Below, piece by piece: positions 11,490 to 19,382 of a DNA stretch of 64,000 nucleotides (positions are counted from its first letter, which is position 1; every line of letters starts with the position of its first letter). The notes beneath the pieces are model-generated. The model was not told the DNA's origin and did no database searches. It saw only the letters and a list, made by a program, of their open reading frames with translations. The position numbers and the translations under genes are program-made. This DNA is from Pseudorhodoferax sp. Leaf267 (GTDB lineage: Bacteria > Pseudomonadota > Gammaproteobacteria > Burkholderiales > Burkholderiaceae_C): NCBI RefSeq assembly GCF_001422405.1, contig NZ_LMMV01000012.1, positions 288,830 through 352,829 on the forward strand, written 5' to 3'.

Positions 11490-11698
11490 TTGTCTTCCTT
11501 CTAGGTGGTGGAACATCTGCGCGCCACATGCGGTGGGGTGTGGCTCTGATCGCGCCAATGCAGATTACGTGTCTGCCGCGGCCGCCCCGTAGGACGTTGC
11601 CCAGTCCCCTGGCAGGCCCCGGCCGCCACCGGCTGGGTGCACCCGCATGGGTGAGTGCGGGGGCGCTACGCTCGCCCCATTCCTTGCACGGGCCAACG
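11490..11698. other. Divergent intergenic region, 209 bp
   Basis: This lies between the small exported protein (minus) and the unknown membrane-anchored protein (plus). It carries the AGGAAG ribosome site of the former. I see no convincing -35/-10 pair, gene or repeat. Confidence 0.4.
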
Positions 11699-12469
11699 AT
11701 GCGCAACACCCTCGATTTCAGTTCCTGGCAGGGCATCCTGTCGACCCTGCTCGGCCTGGTCATCGTCTCGCTGGTGGCCGTCGGCATCCGCTTGCTGGTC
11801 ATGCACAGCGTGCAGCAGCGGCGCGAGCGCCAGAACCGCCAGATCAACGAGCGGCTCAAGACCCTGATCGCCGCCTACAAGACGCTGGGCGGCTCGTTCA
11901 CGGGCAACCTGGGGGTGGACCCGCGGCACCTGCGCGAGCTGCGGCTGCAGGCCGTGGCAGCGCGGGCGGCGCTCGATGCGGCGCAGGGGCCGGTGGGTGC
12001 GGAGTCCGCTGGCGACAGTGGCTCCGAGCGCAACCGGCGCATCCGCGATGCGGTGGAGGCCGCGCTTTCCGACGTGATCCTGCTTGGCACCGAGGAACAG
12101 GTGCGCCTGGCCGCCCAGGCCGCCAGCGACATGGTGGCGGGCCGAACCATCGAGACGGCCGCGCTGGTGGCCTCGCTGCGCCAGTTCATCCGTGAGGTGC
12201 TGGACCTGGAGGCCATTCCGGCCAGCGTGGCCATTCCGAAGCAGGGGCCGGTGCGCGCGGCCGGGTCGGGAGGGCGCGCGGGCGGCCAGGCGGCTGGCGC
12301 GGGGCGCGGCGGTGGTGGGCAGGGCGGCGGCGGCGGTGGTGGCGTCATGGCGGCCGGCGGCCTGCTCGGGCTGGGCGTGGCCGGCGCGCCCGGCGCCGAC
12401 GCGACGGGCGCCGACGCGACGGGCGCCGACGCGACGGGCGCCGCGCCGCAGGACGAGCGCCAGCCCTGA
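11699..12469 (+). CDS. Unknown protein with one N-terminal membrane helix and Gly/Ala-rich tail
   Basis: A 256-residue protein that I do not recognise by name. One membrane helix (about residues 13-35) is followed by a basic stretch (QQRRERQNRQINERLKTLI), an alpha-helical conserved-looking core to about residue 180, and a low-complexity Gly-rich tail. The tail ends in three 15-bp DNA repeats coding GADAT repeated. The basic stretch just after the helix suggests the core faces the cytoplasm. The tail is probably disordered and of variable length. It lies tail-to-tail with the CorA-like gene, 16 bp apart. Confidence 0.7.
   Translation: MRNTLDFSSWQGILSTLLGLVIVSLVAVGIRLLVMHSVQQRRERQNRQINERLKTLIAAYKTLGGSFTGNLGVDPRHLRELRLQAVAARAALDAAQGPVGAESAGDSGSERNRRIRDAVEAALSDVILLGTEEQVRLAAQAASDMVAGRTIETAALVASLRQFIREVLDLEAIPASVAIPKQGPVRAAGSGGRAGGQAAGAGRGGGGQGGGGGGGVMAAGGLLGLGVAGAPGADATGADATGADATGAAPQDERQP
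12392..12442 (+). repeat. 15-bp tandem repeat, three copies plus a partial, inside a CDS
   Basis: The unit GGCGCCGACGCGACG is repeated exactly at 12392, 12407 and 12422, with a partial fourth copy. It encodes GADAT repeats in frame. Because the unit is a multiple of three, copy-number change would not shift the frame. Confidence 0.9.
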
Positions 12470-12485
12470 GCGGCCTGCGGCCTCT

Positions 12486-14156
12486 CTAGTCGCCGCGCCG
12501 CCACACGGCCAGGAAGGCCAGGCACTTTTGCCACACGCTGGCCCGCTCGTCCGAGAGCACATCGAGGAAGTCCGATAGCCGCTTGGACTTGGCCATGGTG
12601 TAGACCGTCAGCACCGTGGTCAGCACGAACACGATGGCGAACACCAGCAGCCTGTGCGACAGCGGCGCATCGGCCTCGGCCAGAAGGTTCATGCCCAGGA
12701 ATCCGGTGGTCACGGTGCCGATCAGGCCGAAGATGGTGACCACCGTCAGCCGCACCACGGTATTGGCCTGGCGCCGCAGGCTGTCGCTCTCCAGGTACTG
12801 GTTCATGTCGCCGATGCGTTCCTTGACCTCGGCGAACAGCGGGTCCAGGTCCAGGTGCCGCGCCGTCATGTGCCACAGCGCGCGCATCTGCGCCTGCTCG
12901 GAGATCTCGTGGAACCAGTAGCGGTGCGTGAAGCGCAGGAACGATTCGAAGCTGCCGCGGATGGCGCGCTTGAACTGGCGCACGCTGTCGGCGTCCGAAA
13001 TGTCCAGGTCGCGCAGCGCCTCCACGAGCTTGTCGGACGACATCAGCAGTGCGGCCTTCTGGAAATGCGCGATCAGGAACAGCAGGAAGTGCTGGTGCCG
13101 GAACTGCGCCAGCACGCCACGGTCGCGGCAGCCGTAGAAGGTGGAGCTGGCCTGGCCCACGACGATCAGCGACTGGCCGCTGCACAGGTAGCGCGTGCGC
13201 GGCGCCGTGCCGCCGTCGCTCCAGAACCGGTCGTAGCAAAAGCGTTTCTCGAAATCGGCCAGGTGGTCCTCGCCATAGGGCAGGGTGGCTTCGCCGCCGC
13301 CCGTGCCCGTGACCAGGCCGAGCCGCACGAAGTCGGCCCGCGTCAGCGCGCGCGGGTCGTCCAGCGCCAGGTAGGCCATCATGGGCATGCGGTAGTACTC
13401 GATCTGCCGGAAGCGCAGCGCGCCGGGCTGGCCCGAGTGGTCGCTGACCAGGGGCTCCAGCATGGTGGCCCAGTGCGCGGCGATGCGCGGCGCGCGGTGC
13501 TCGGCCACATGCGCCATGAAGGTGTCGCGCTGGTTTGCGTCCGAGTGCGCGAGCACACGGCCCTGCGCATCCAGCCACTCGGCGTTGGCCAGGCAGTGCA
13601 GGGCCTGGCCGTCGGCGTCCCAGCCGGCCGGATAGCCGCGGCCGAAGCGGTACAGCAGCTCCTGCGCCTGGGGCAGCGTGAGGTCGTTCGTGCCGATCTC
13701 CAGGTTGAACAGCACCAGGTCAACGTCGAGAAAGAAGTACAGGTCGGCGTGCACGATGGTCAGGGTGACCGGCGCGTCGCCCGGGCGGGGCGTGAGCCGC
13801 ACGGCCGCGATGTCGTGGCGCCGGAACACGCGCATGGGTGAGCCCATGTTGCCCTCGCTGGCGCCGCGCCGGTCGCGCCCCTCGCCGTACAGGAAGCGCT
13901 GCACATAGGGCAGGAAGGTCACGAACTCGTTGTAGTGCCGCTCGTGGAACTTGCCGATGTCGCCGGTGTATTCGTCCACCACCTCTTGCCAGGGCGAGCG
14001 CTCGCCCATGGCATTGAGCACGTCCCAGGGCCTGGCGCGGGTGCCGACCTCGGCCGGCAGCGGCATCAGGCGCAAGGGCCACAGCAGGATCTGGCGAAAG
14101 TGCCGGACGCAGGTGGCGTCGGGCGCGCGGGGGGAATCCGGTTGGAGTGTTGTCAT
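12486..14156 (-). CDS. CorA-like divalent-cation channel family protein, large N-terminal domain
   Basis: A 556-residue protein. The C-terminus has two membrane helices, the first ending in the CorA signature Gly-Met-Asn at residues 488-490 (GTVTTGFLGMNLLAE), the second about 503-523, followed by a 30-residue basic tail. CorA proteins form pentameric Mg2+/Co2+/Ni2+ channels. Classic CorA is about 315 residues, so this one has a cytoplasmic domain roughly 200 residues longer, which I cannot match to the usual CorA funnel; it contains CYDRFW and HRYWFHEISEQAQM. The start is MTTLQPDSPRAPDATCVRHF; longer in-frame extensions look non-coding. Ion specificity is not predictable. Confidence 0.75.
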   Translation of the reverse strand: MTTLQPDSPRAPDATCVRHFRQILLWPLRLMPLPAEVGTRARPWDVLNAMGERSPWQEVVDEYTGDIGKFHERHYNEFVTFLPYVQRFLYGEGRDRRGASEGNMGSPMRVFRRHDIAAVRLTPRPGDAPVTLTIVHADLYFFLDVDLVLFNLEIGTNDLTLPQAQELLYRFGRGYPAGWDADGQALHCLANAEWLDAQGRVLAHSDANQRDTFMAHVAEHRAPRIAAHWATMLEPLVSDHSGQPGALRFRQIEYYRMPMMAYLALDDPRALTRADFVRLGLVTGTGGGEATLPYGEDHLADFEKRFCYDRFWSDGGTAPRTRYLCSGQSLIVVGQASSTFYGCRDRGVLAQFRHQHFLLFLIAHFQKAALLMSSDKLVEALRDLDISDADSVRQFKRAIRGSFESFLRFTHRYWFHEISEQAQMRALWHMTARHLDLDPLFAEVKERIGDMNQYLESDSLRRQANTVVRLTVVTIFGLIGTVTTGFLGMNLLAEADAPLSHRLLVFAIVFVLTTVLTVYTMAKSKRLSDFLDVLSDERASVWQKCLAFLAVWRRGD

Positions 14157-14269
14157 GTCGGGCCTGCGCGGGGGCGATGGGGCGCAGTGTAGGGGCGCCC
14201 AACGGACCTCGTCCTTGCCCAAGGCGGCCTGCGTGGCCGCACCGCATGTGCGGGGCTTCTGCTTAATCC

Positions 14270-14286
14270 CTGGCACGATTTGGGCC
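14270..14286 (+). promoter_or_regulatory. Possible sigma-54 (-24/-12) promoter upstream of the GAF gene
   Basis: The sequence CTGGCACGATTTGGGCC matches the conserved TGGCACG block, with GG and GC separated by the correct spacing. The TTGC element is imperfect (GGGC). It lies 76 nt before the GAF-protein start. No enhancer-binding regulator is adjacent, so confidence is low. Confidence 0.3.
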
Positions 14287-14362
14287 AAGGGCGCAGCATG
14301 GTTTGCGTTGCGGACTGCAATAATCCGCTCGCCCTGCCACCTCTGCCCATCAGGAGTCCGCC

Positions 14363-14896
14363 ATGCGAGCGCCCGCGTTGCCTGCATCCGAAGCCCAGCG
14401 CATCGCCACGCTGCGCGAGCTGCTGATCCTGGATACCTTGCCCGAGGCGCGCTTCGACGGGATCACCGCCTATGCGGCATCGCAATTCGGCGTGCCGATG
14501 GCCATGGTCACGCTGGTGGACACGAACCGTCAGTGGTTCAAGTCCTGCGTGGGGCTGGAGCCCGGTGAGGCGCCGCGCGAGCTGAGCTTCTGCGGCCATG
14601 CCATCTTGGAGAGCGGCATCTTCGAGATTCCCGATGCGCGCGCCGACGAGCGCTTTGTCGACAACCCTTTCGTGACCGGCGACCCTTGGGTCCGCTTCTA
14701 TGCCGGCTGCCCGCTGGTGATGGACAACGGCGAGGCCGTCGGCACGCTGTGCCTGCTCGGCCGCACGCCCAAGCGGCTGAGCACCTGGGAGCGCCAGCAC
14801 CTCACGGTGCTGGGCAAGATGGTGTCGGCCGAGCTGCAGGGCGTGTCGGCACGCAGTGTCGAGGGGCGGCCGAACATCCCGGCCTTCTACACGTGA
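14363..14896 (+). CDS. Stand-alone GAF domain protein
   Basis: A 177-residue protein made almost wholly of one GAF domain (about residues 20-165), with the signature LVDTNRQWFKSCVGLEPGEAPRELSFCGHAI and PLVMDNGEAVGTLCLL. In this GAF subfamily the FCGHAI motif is normally at the front of diguanylate cyclases or kinases. Here there is no output domain, so it may act as a sensory subunit for a partner in trans or as a ligand-binding enzyme. A good AGGAG ribosome site precedes the ATG. It is convergent with the first phoX gene, 40 bp apart. Confidence 0.85.
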   Translation: MRAPALPASEAQRIATLRELLILDTLPEARFDGITAYAASQFGVPMAMVTLVDTNRQWFKSCVGLEPGEAPRELSFCGHAILESGIFEIPDARADERFVDNPFVTGDPWVRFYAGCPLVMDNGEAVGTLCLLGRTPKRLSTWERQHLTVLGKMVSAELQGVSARSVEGRPNIPAFYT

Positions 14897-14936
14897 CCCA
14901 CGCCGCAGCAGCCTGCGGCAGCGTGGCGCAGCGGCC

Positions 14937-16901
14937 TCAGCCGACAAGCTTGAACTGCGACGGCGTGGCCGTGAGGTAGCCGACGCTGGCGCCGTAGCCG
15001 TTCTTGTAGTTGGCCTTGATCAACGGGTCCAGCACACTGCGGACCTTGCCGTGCAGGTTGGTGTTCCAGTCGCCCGCATGCTGGAAGTTGCTCATGACGT
15101 AGGTCCAGCCATTGATCTCGTCCACCGAGTGCAGTCCGGTGGATTCGGCTCCGGCCGGGCAGGACAGCACGCGCGCCAGCACCTTGGTGTCGACGTTGTA
15201 GGCCCACAGGAAGTTGTTCACGTGGTTGCCGCTGTCCTCGCCGATGAACAGCGTGCGCAGCTTTTCCGAAAACTTCAGGTTGTCGGGGCTGCCGATCTTC
15301 TCCGGGTTCGACAGGTTGCCCAGCACGTCGGAGGCGATGTCCTCGCCCAGCAGCAGCATGTGCGAGTGCTGCGGCACCCATTCGCTGTTGATCGCAGTGC
15401 CTGCCGTGTCCTTCACGCCGCTGCCCAGCTTGTGCTCGACGACGCCGCCGGCCACGATGGCCTTCTGGAACGTGATGTTGCGGCTGGCGGACCAGGCCGC
15501 GTTGCCCTGCACCATCGAGGCCTGGATGTTCGCCAGCGCCGAGTAGGCCGTCTTGTCCTTGGTGTTGACGGTCGTGCCTTCCATCTTCGTGAAGGCCATG
15601 CTGGCGCCCACGAGGTTGGCGTAGCGGTGCGTCTCCAGGAATGCCGCGGCCTTCTCCATGCCGGGCTTGAGCCGGACCCATGCGGCCCGGCCGTCCAGGT
15701 AGACCTTGGTGTAGCTTGGGTCGGCGGGGTCGGCGCTCACCGAGTCCATGATGTCGGTGGGCTTGAGCGTGTTGGCCAGTGCCTCGATCTCGGCGCTGGT
15801 GGCGTGGCCCAGGTGGATCCACGCCATCGTGGCGGTGGAGGTCTCGGTCAGCGTCTGCTGGTACTGGGCGACGTAGAGCGAGCCGGACGACAGGTCGCGT
15901 GCGCGGTCGGCCACGAACATGAACAGGCCGCCGTTGGTGTAGTCGTCACCCATCAGCGCGGTGCGCTCGTCCGGCATGACCTGGATCAGCTCGTGCGAAA
16001 TGCGGCCCAGGCAGTAATGCTTCTTCGCGCTGCCCGTGCCGTCGGGGTTCACCGTGATCTCGGGCAGGTGGCCGTAGTGGTAGGGGTTGGCCTGGGTCTC
16101 GTTGCCATACACGTTCTTGCTGAAGGCCTTGAACTGCGCGGCGCTGGCGGCCGTGAACGCATCGGGCTCGTACTCTTCGCTGGACAGGTGCGTGTTCCAC
16201 GGTGACAAGCTGGCGCCGCAGGTGATCCACAGTCCGTGCAGCGCGGACATGTCGACGTTGTGGTACTTCACGACGCTGAGCTTGCCGGTGGACTGGTCCT
16301 GGTCCAGCGTGACCACGCCGATCGGCGAGGGCAGGGTGCCGTAGGTGTCGGCGCCGGCCAGGTTCTTGGACGTGTATTCGAACTGGACCACGGCAAAGAC
16401 GGCCTTGCCCTTTACGCCCGGCACGTTGGCGTTGTCCAGCTTCAGCAGTGAAGAGCCATCCGGGCAGTCCGAGAAGAACTGACGTTCCTGGCCCGGCACC
16501 GAGCGGTCGATGATGGGCTGGTTGTGGATGTCGTAGTAGCCGCCCGCCACGATGGTGCCGCCCTTGCCGTCGGGTAGCGCGTCGCCCGTCATGAAGAACG
16601 GCTGGTAGGCCAGCGCGTAGTTGCGCGTCGTGCCATCGCTGAGCTTCACGTTGAGCTGCGAGGCCACGCTGGTCGTGGCCATGGCCGCGGGGTTGGCCAG
16701 CGTGGGTGCGGCCATCGGCGTGAAGCTGGCCGACTCGAAGGCGGCGGCATCGTCGCTGCCGCCGCACGCGGCGAGCAGCGCTGCAGCGGAGCTGCCCATT
16801 CCGAGGGGAAGCAGAGGGGCGCCTGCAAGCCATTGCAGTGCCTTGCGGCGCGTGGTCAGGGCGACGGCGGTGATGGAGCCGCTTTCGATGGGCGAGGTCA
16901 T
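14937..16901 (-). CDS. PhoX-family alkaline phosphatase, Tat lipoprotein (copy 1)
   Basis: A 654-residue DUF839/PhoX protein. The N-terminus carries a twin-arginine motif (Arg18-Arg19 in TTRRKALQWLAG) and a lipobox LLAAC with Cys46, so it is predicted to be exported folded and lipid-anchored. PhoX enzymes are calcium/iron-dependent phosphomonoesterases that release phosphate from organic esters. It is clearly diverged from the neighbouring PhoX (shared blocks are HYGHLPEI-type and GSPDNLKFSEKLRTLFIGED), so this is a paralogue rather than a recent duplicate, and it may have a different substrate. The ribosome site is weak. A candidate Pho box lies about 100 nt upstream of the start. Confidence 0.85.
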   Translation of the reverse strand: MTSPIESGSITAVALTTRRKALQWLAGAPLLPLGMGSSAAALLAACGGSDDAAAFESASFTPMAAPTLANPAAMATTSVASQLNVKLSDGTTRNYALAYQPFFMTGDALPDGKGGTIVAGGYYDIHNQPIIDRSVPGQERQFFSDCPDGSSLLKLDNANVPGVKGKAVFAVVQFEYTSKNLAGADTYGTLPSPIGVVTLDQDQSTGKLSVVKYHNVDMSALHGLWITCGASLSPWNTHLSSEEYEPDAFTAASAAQFKAFSKNVYGNETQANPYHYGHLPEITVNPDGTGSAKKHYCLGRISHELIQVMPDERTALMGDDYTNGGLFMFVADRARDLSSGSLYVAQYQQTLTETSTATMAWIHLGHATSAEIEALANTLKPTDIMDSVSADPADPSYTKVYLDGRAAWVRLKPGMEKAAAFLETHRYANLVGASMAFTKMEGTTVNTKDKTAYSALANIQASMVQGNAAWSASRNITFQKAIVAGGVVEHKLGSGVKDTAGTAINSEWVPQHSHMLLLGEDIASDVLGNLSNPEKIGSPDNLKFSEKLRTLFIGEDSGNHVNNFLWAYNVDTKVLARVLSCPAGAESTGLHSVDEINGWTYVMSNFQHAGDWNTNLHGKVRSVLDPLIKANYKNGYGASVGYLTATPSQFKLVG

Positions 16902-17001
16902 TGGAGTGCTTTCGTTGTGTGACGGGCCACGGTGGATCGGCCGGGAACGTGGGGGATCCCCGGCGCCGATGCTAGGAAGGTCATGTGACATCCGCGTGAA
17001 T

Positions 17002-17019
17002 GTGACGAGCCGATGAAAG
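17002..17019 (-). promoter_or_regulatory. Candidate Pho box for phoX copy 1
   Basis: Read on the minus strand, CTTTCAT-CGGC-TCGTCAC matches the PhoB consensus of two 7-mers (CTGTCAT, CTGTCAC) separated by 4 nt. Six of seven and five of seven positions match. It ends 101 nt before the phoX copy 1 start. A further GTCACAT half-site is at 16983-16989. Confidence 0.5.
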
Positions 17020-17040
17020 CGCCCAAGTCCTTGTTCCGTA

Positions 17041-17076
17041 TGACGGTTTTGCCGTGTGGCTATCACGGAACCGTCA
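17041..17076. repeat. 8-bp inverted repeat TGACGGTT / AACCGTCA
   Basis: Perfect arms at 17041-17048 and 17069-17076 with a 20-nt spacer. The right arm overlaps the plus-strand Pho box. It may reflect two opposed PhoB half-sites. Confidence 0.5.
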
Positions 17077-17077
17077 C
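17060..17077 (+). promoter_or_regulatory. Candidate Pho box for phoX copy 2
   Basis: CTATCAC-GGAA-CCGTCAC has the 7+4+7 layout of a Pho box, with five of seven and six of seven matches. It ends 95 nt before the phoX copy 2 ATG, almost the same distance as the opposing box has to copy 1. The expected weak -10 is not obvious. Confidence 0.5.
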
Positions 17078-17171
17078 ATGTCCTGCCGAACATCGCGGCC
17101 GCACCTAGCCAGCTTCGCGAGCCAACTGCAGCGCGCGGAGCGATTCCAACCACCGATGAGGACCTGCCCCG

Positions 17172-19148
17172 ATGAGCGCTTTCGATTCCGAAGACATCCC
17201 GACCAACACCACGGCCAATCCGCATTTCAACGAGATCGTCGAGAGCGTGCGTTCGCGCCGCGGCTTCCTCAAGACCGGCCTGGGCCTGGGCGCCGTGAGC
17301 TTCTTCGGCGCGGGCCTGGTGGCCTGCGGCGGTGGCGGCGATGACGACACGCCCGAGGCCAAGCTGGGCTTCACGGCGGTGGCCGCCAACACGCTGGACA
17401 CCATCACCGTGCCGGCTGGCTACAAGCACGCCGTGTTCTGCAAGTGGGGCGATCCGCTGTTCGCCAACTCGCCCGCCTGGAAGCCCGATGCCACGAACAC
17501 CGCGGCCGACCAGGCGCTGCAGTTCGGCGACAACCACGACGGCATGCACTTCTTCCCGCTGGGCAACGACAGCAGCACCGAGGGCCTGCTGGTCATGAAC
17601 CACGAGTACATCAACCCCGAGTTCTTCTTCACGCCCGGCGTGCAGTCAGGCGCCACGCCCTGGTCGCTGGAGTCGGTGCGCAAGGGCCAGCACGCGCACG
17701 GCGTGTCGGTCGCGCACGTGCGGCTCGTGAACGGCAACTGGCAGGTCGTGATCCCGTCGGCCTACAACCGCCGCATCCACCTGAACACGCCGATGGCGCT
17801 GACCGGCCCGGCCCGCAGCCACGCGCTGATGCGCACCAGCGCCGACCCGGCCGGCGAAGGCTCGCTCGGCACGGTCAACAACTGCGGCAACGGCTACACC
17901 ATGTGGGGCACCTACCTCACGTGCGAGGAAAACTTCAACGGCTATTTCGGCACCACCAGCGGCGCGGATACACGCAACGCCAACATGCGCCGCTATGGCG
18001 TGTCGGCCACCACGTCCGGCTACCGTTGGGAAGAGTTCGACGCGCGCTTCGACTACGCGAAGGAGCCGAACGAGGCCAACCGCATGGGCTGGATCGTGGA
18101 GATCGACCCGTTCGATGCCGCGTCCGTGCCCAAGAAGCGCACGGCGCTGGGCCGCATCAAGCACGAGAACGCCGCGCAGACGCTGGCTGCGGACAAGCGC
18201 GTGGTGGTCTACATGGGCGACGACCAAGCCAACGACTACGTCTACAAGTTCGTGTCCGACGGCAAGTACGACGCGGCCAATGCAGCGGGCAACCGCAACC
18301 TGCTGGAAAGCGGCACCCTGTACGTGGCCAAGTTCGGCGCAGGGGCCGCGGTCGGCGACATGATGGGCACCGGCACCTGGACGGCCCTGGTGCCGGCCAC
18401 GCCGACCACCGACGGCAGCACGCTGGGTGCCAAGTTCGGCGACCTGGGTGGCATCCTCGTGAACACGCGCCTGGCCGGTGACGCCGTCGGCGCGACCAAG
18501 ATGGACCGCCCCGAATGGGTCACCGTGCACCCCGAGACCGGCGAAGCCTACCTCACGCTGACCAACAACAGCGGCCGCACGGCGGTGGACGATGCGAACC
18601 CGCGGCCGTCCAACATCTACGGCCAGATCATCCGCTGGCGCGAAGCCGGCAAGGACGCTGCCGCGTTGACCTTCGAGTGGGACCTGTTCGTGCTGGCCGG
18701 CAACCCCGCGCACACGGCGGGCGGCCTGCAGGCGGGCTCGGCCAACGTCAACGCCGGCAACCTGTTCAACAGCCCCGACGGCCTGGCTTTAGACGCCGAC
18801 GGCCGCCTGTGGATCCAGACCGACGGCAATTTCTCCAACGTCGGCAATTACGCCAACATGGGCAACAACCAGATGCTGGTGGCCGACCCTGTGACCAAGG
18901 AGATCCGCCGATTCCTCGTCGGCCCCTCTGGTTGCGAGATCACCGGCATCACCTGGACGCCGGACCAGAAGTTCGTATTCGTGAACGTGCAGCACCCGGG
19001 CGAGTACGGCAGCCACCCGCGCAAGCCCACGGTGGAGCCGGACGTCGATCCGCTGGCCTTCTCGCAATGGCCTGACGCAGCGGGTGGCCGACCACGGCCC
19101 GCCACGGTCGTGATCTGGAAGGAGGACGGCGGCAAGGTCGGCACCTGA
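17172..19148 (+). CDS. phoX: PhoX-family alkaline phosphatase, Tat lipoprotein (copy 2)
   Basis: A 658-residue DUF839/PhoX protein, the more canonical of the two. It has the twin-arginine motif SRRGFLK at 28-34 and lipobox LVAC with Cys52, followed by an acidic Gly-rich linker. Characteristic blocks include FGDNHDGMHFFPL, LLVMNHEYINPEFFF, GTYLTCEENFNGYF, GRIKHENA and FNSPDGLALDADGRLWIQTD. The enzyme hydrolyses phosphate monoesters in the periplasm or at the cell surface using calcium and iron cofactors. It is divergent from copy 1 across a 270-bp region with Pho-box-like sites. A strong terminator follows. Confidence 0.92.
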   Translation: MSAFDSEDIPTNTTANPHFNEIVESVRSRRGFLKTGLGLGAVSFFGAGLVACGGGGDDDTPEAKLGFTAVAANTLDTITVPAGYKHAVFCKWGDPLFANSPAWKPDATNTAADQALQFGDNHDGMHFFPLGNDSSTEGLLVMNHEYINPEFFFTPGVQSGATPWSLESVRKGQHAHGVSVAHVRLVNGNWQVVIPSAYNRRIHLNTPMALTGPARSHALMRTSADPAGEGSLGTVNNCGNGYTMWGTYLTCEENFNGYFGTTSGADTRNANMRRYGVSATTSGYRWEEFDARFDYAKEPNEANRMGWIVEIDPFDAASVPKKRTALGRIKHENAAQTLAADKRVVVYMGDDQANDYVYKFVSDGKYDAANAAGNRNLLESGTLYVAKFGAGAAVGDMMGTGTWTALVPATPTTDGSTLGAKFGDLGGILVNTRLAGDAVGATKMDRPEWVTVHPETGEAYLTLTNNSGRTAVDDANPRPSNIYGQIIRWREAGKDAAALTFEWDLFVLAGNPAHTAGGLQAGSANVNAGNLFNSPDGLALDADGRLWIQTDGNFSNVGNYANMGNNQMLVADPVTKEIRRFLVGPSGCEITGITWTPDQKFVFVNVQHPGEYGSHPRKPTVEPDVDPLAFSQWPDAAGGRPRPATVVIWKEDGGKVGT

Positions 19149-19174
19149 CCCATCGGGCCTCTAGCCCGTCGCCG

Positions 19175-19206
19175 AAGCCCCGGTGCCTTGCGGTCCCGGG
19201 GCTTTT
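19175..19206 (+). terminator. Rho-independent terminator after phoX copy 2
   Basis: The hairpin AAGCCCCGG / CCGGGGCTT has a 12-nt loop and is followed by TT. It sits 26 nt past the phoX stop. The stem reads symmetrically, so it may also stop transcripts coming from the tRNA-Pro side. Confidence 0.8.
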
Positions 19207-19281
19207 GCATGATCAGGCGCAGCGCGCAGGCGTGCGCATGCCGCAAAGGAAATCGAGTGAGGGGGAATCCCGACCTGGGAC

Positions 19282-19358
19282 TGGTCGGGGTGAGAGGATT
19301 CGAACCTCCGGTCTCTACGTCCCGAACGTAGCGCTTTACCAGACTAAGCTACACCCCG
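19282..19358 (-). tRNA. tRNA-Pro (anticodon CGG)
   Basis: A 77-nt tRNA including an encoded CCA end. Acceptor arms CGGGGTG and CACCCCG pair perfectly. The anticodon arm CTACG-TTCGGGA-CGTAG places CGG at positions 34-36, and the T arm contains GGTTCGAATCC. It reads proline codon CCG, which is abundant in this GC-rich genome. It begins only 24 nt after the ispB stop on the same strand, so it either has a promoter inside ispB or is processed from an ispB-tRNA transcript. Confidence 0.95.
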
Positions 19359-19382
19359 TGAGCAACGCTCCAAATCCGTGTT

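Noticed and set aside
15946-16833. Second minus-strand frame inside phoX copy 1
   Set aside because: Same strand, shifted frame of the real gene; low-complexity Arg-rich product.
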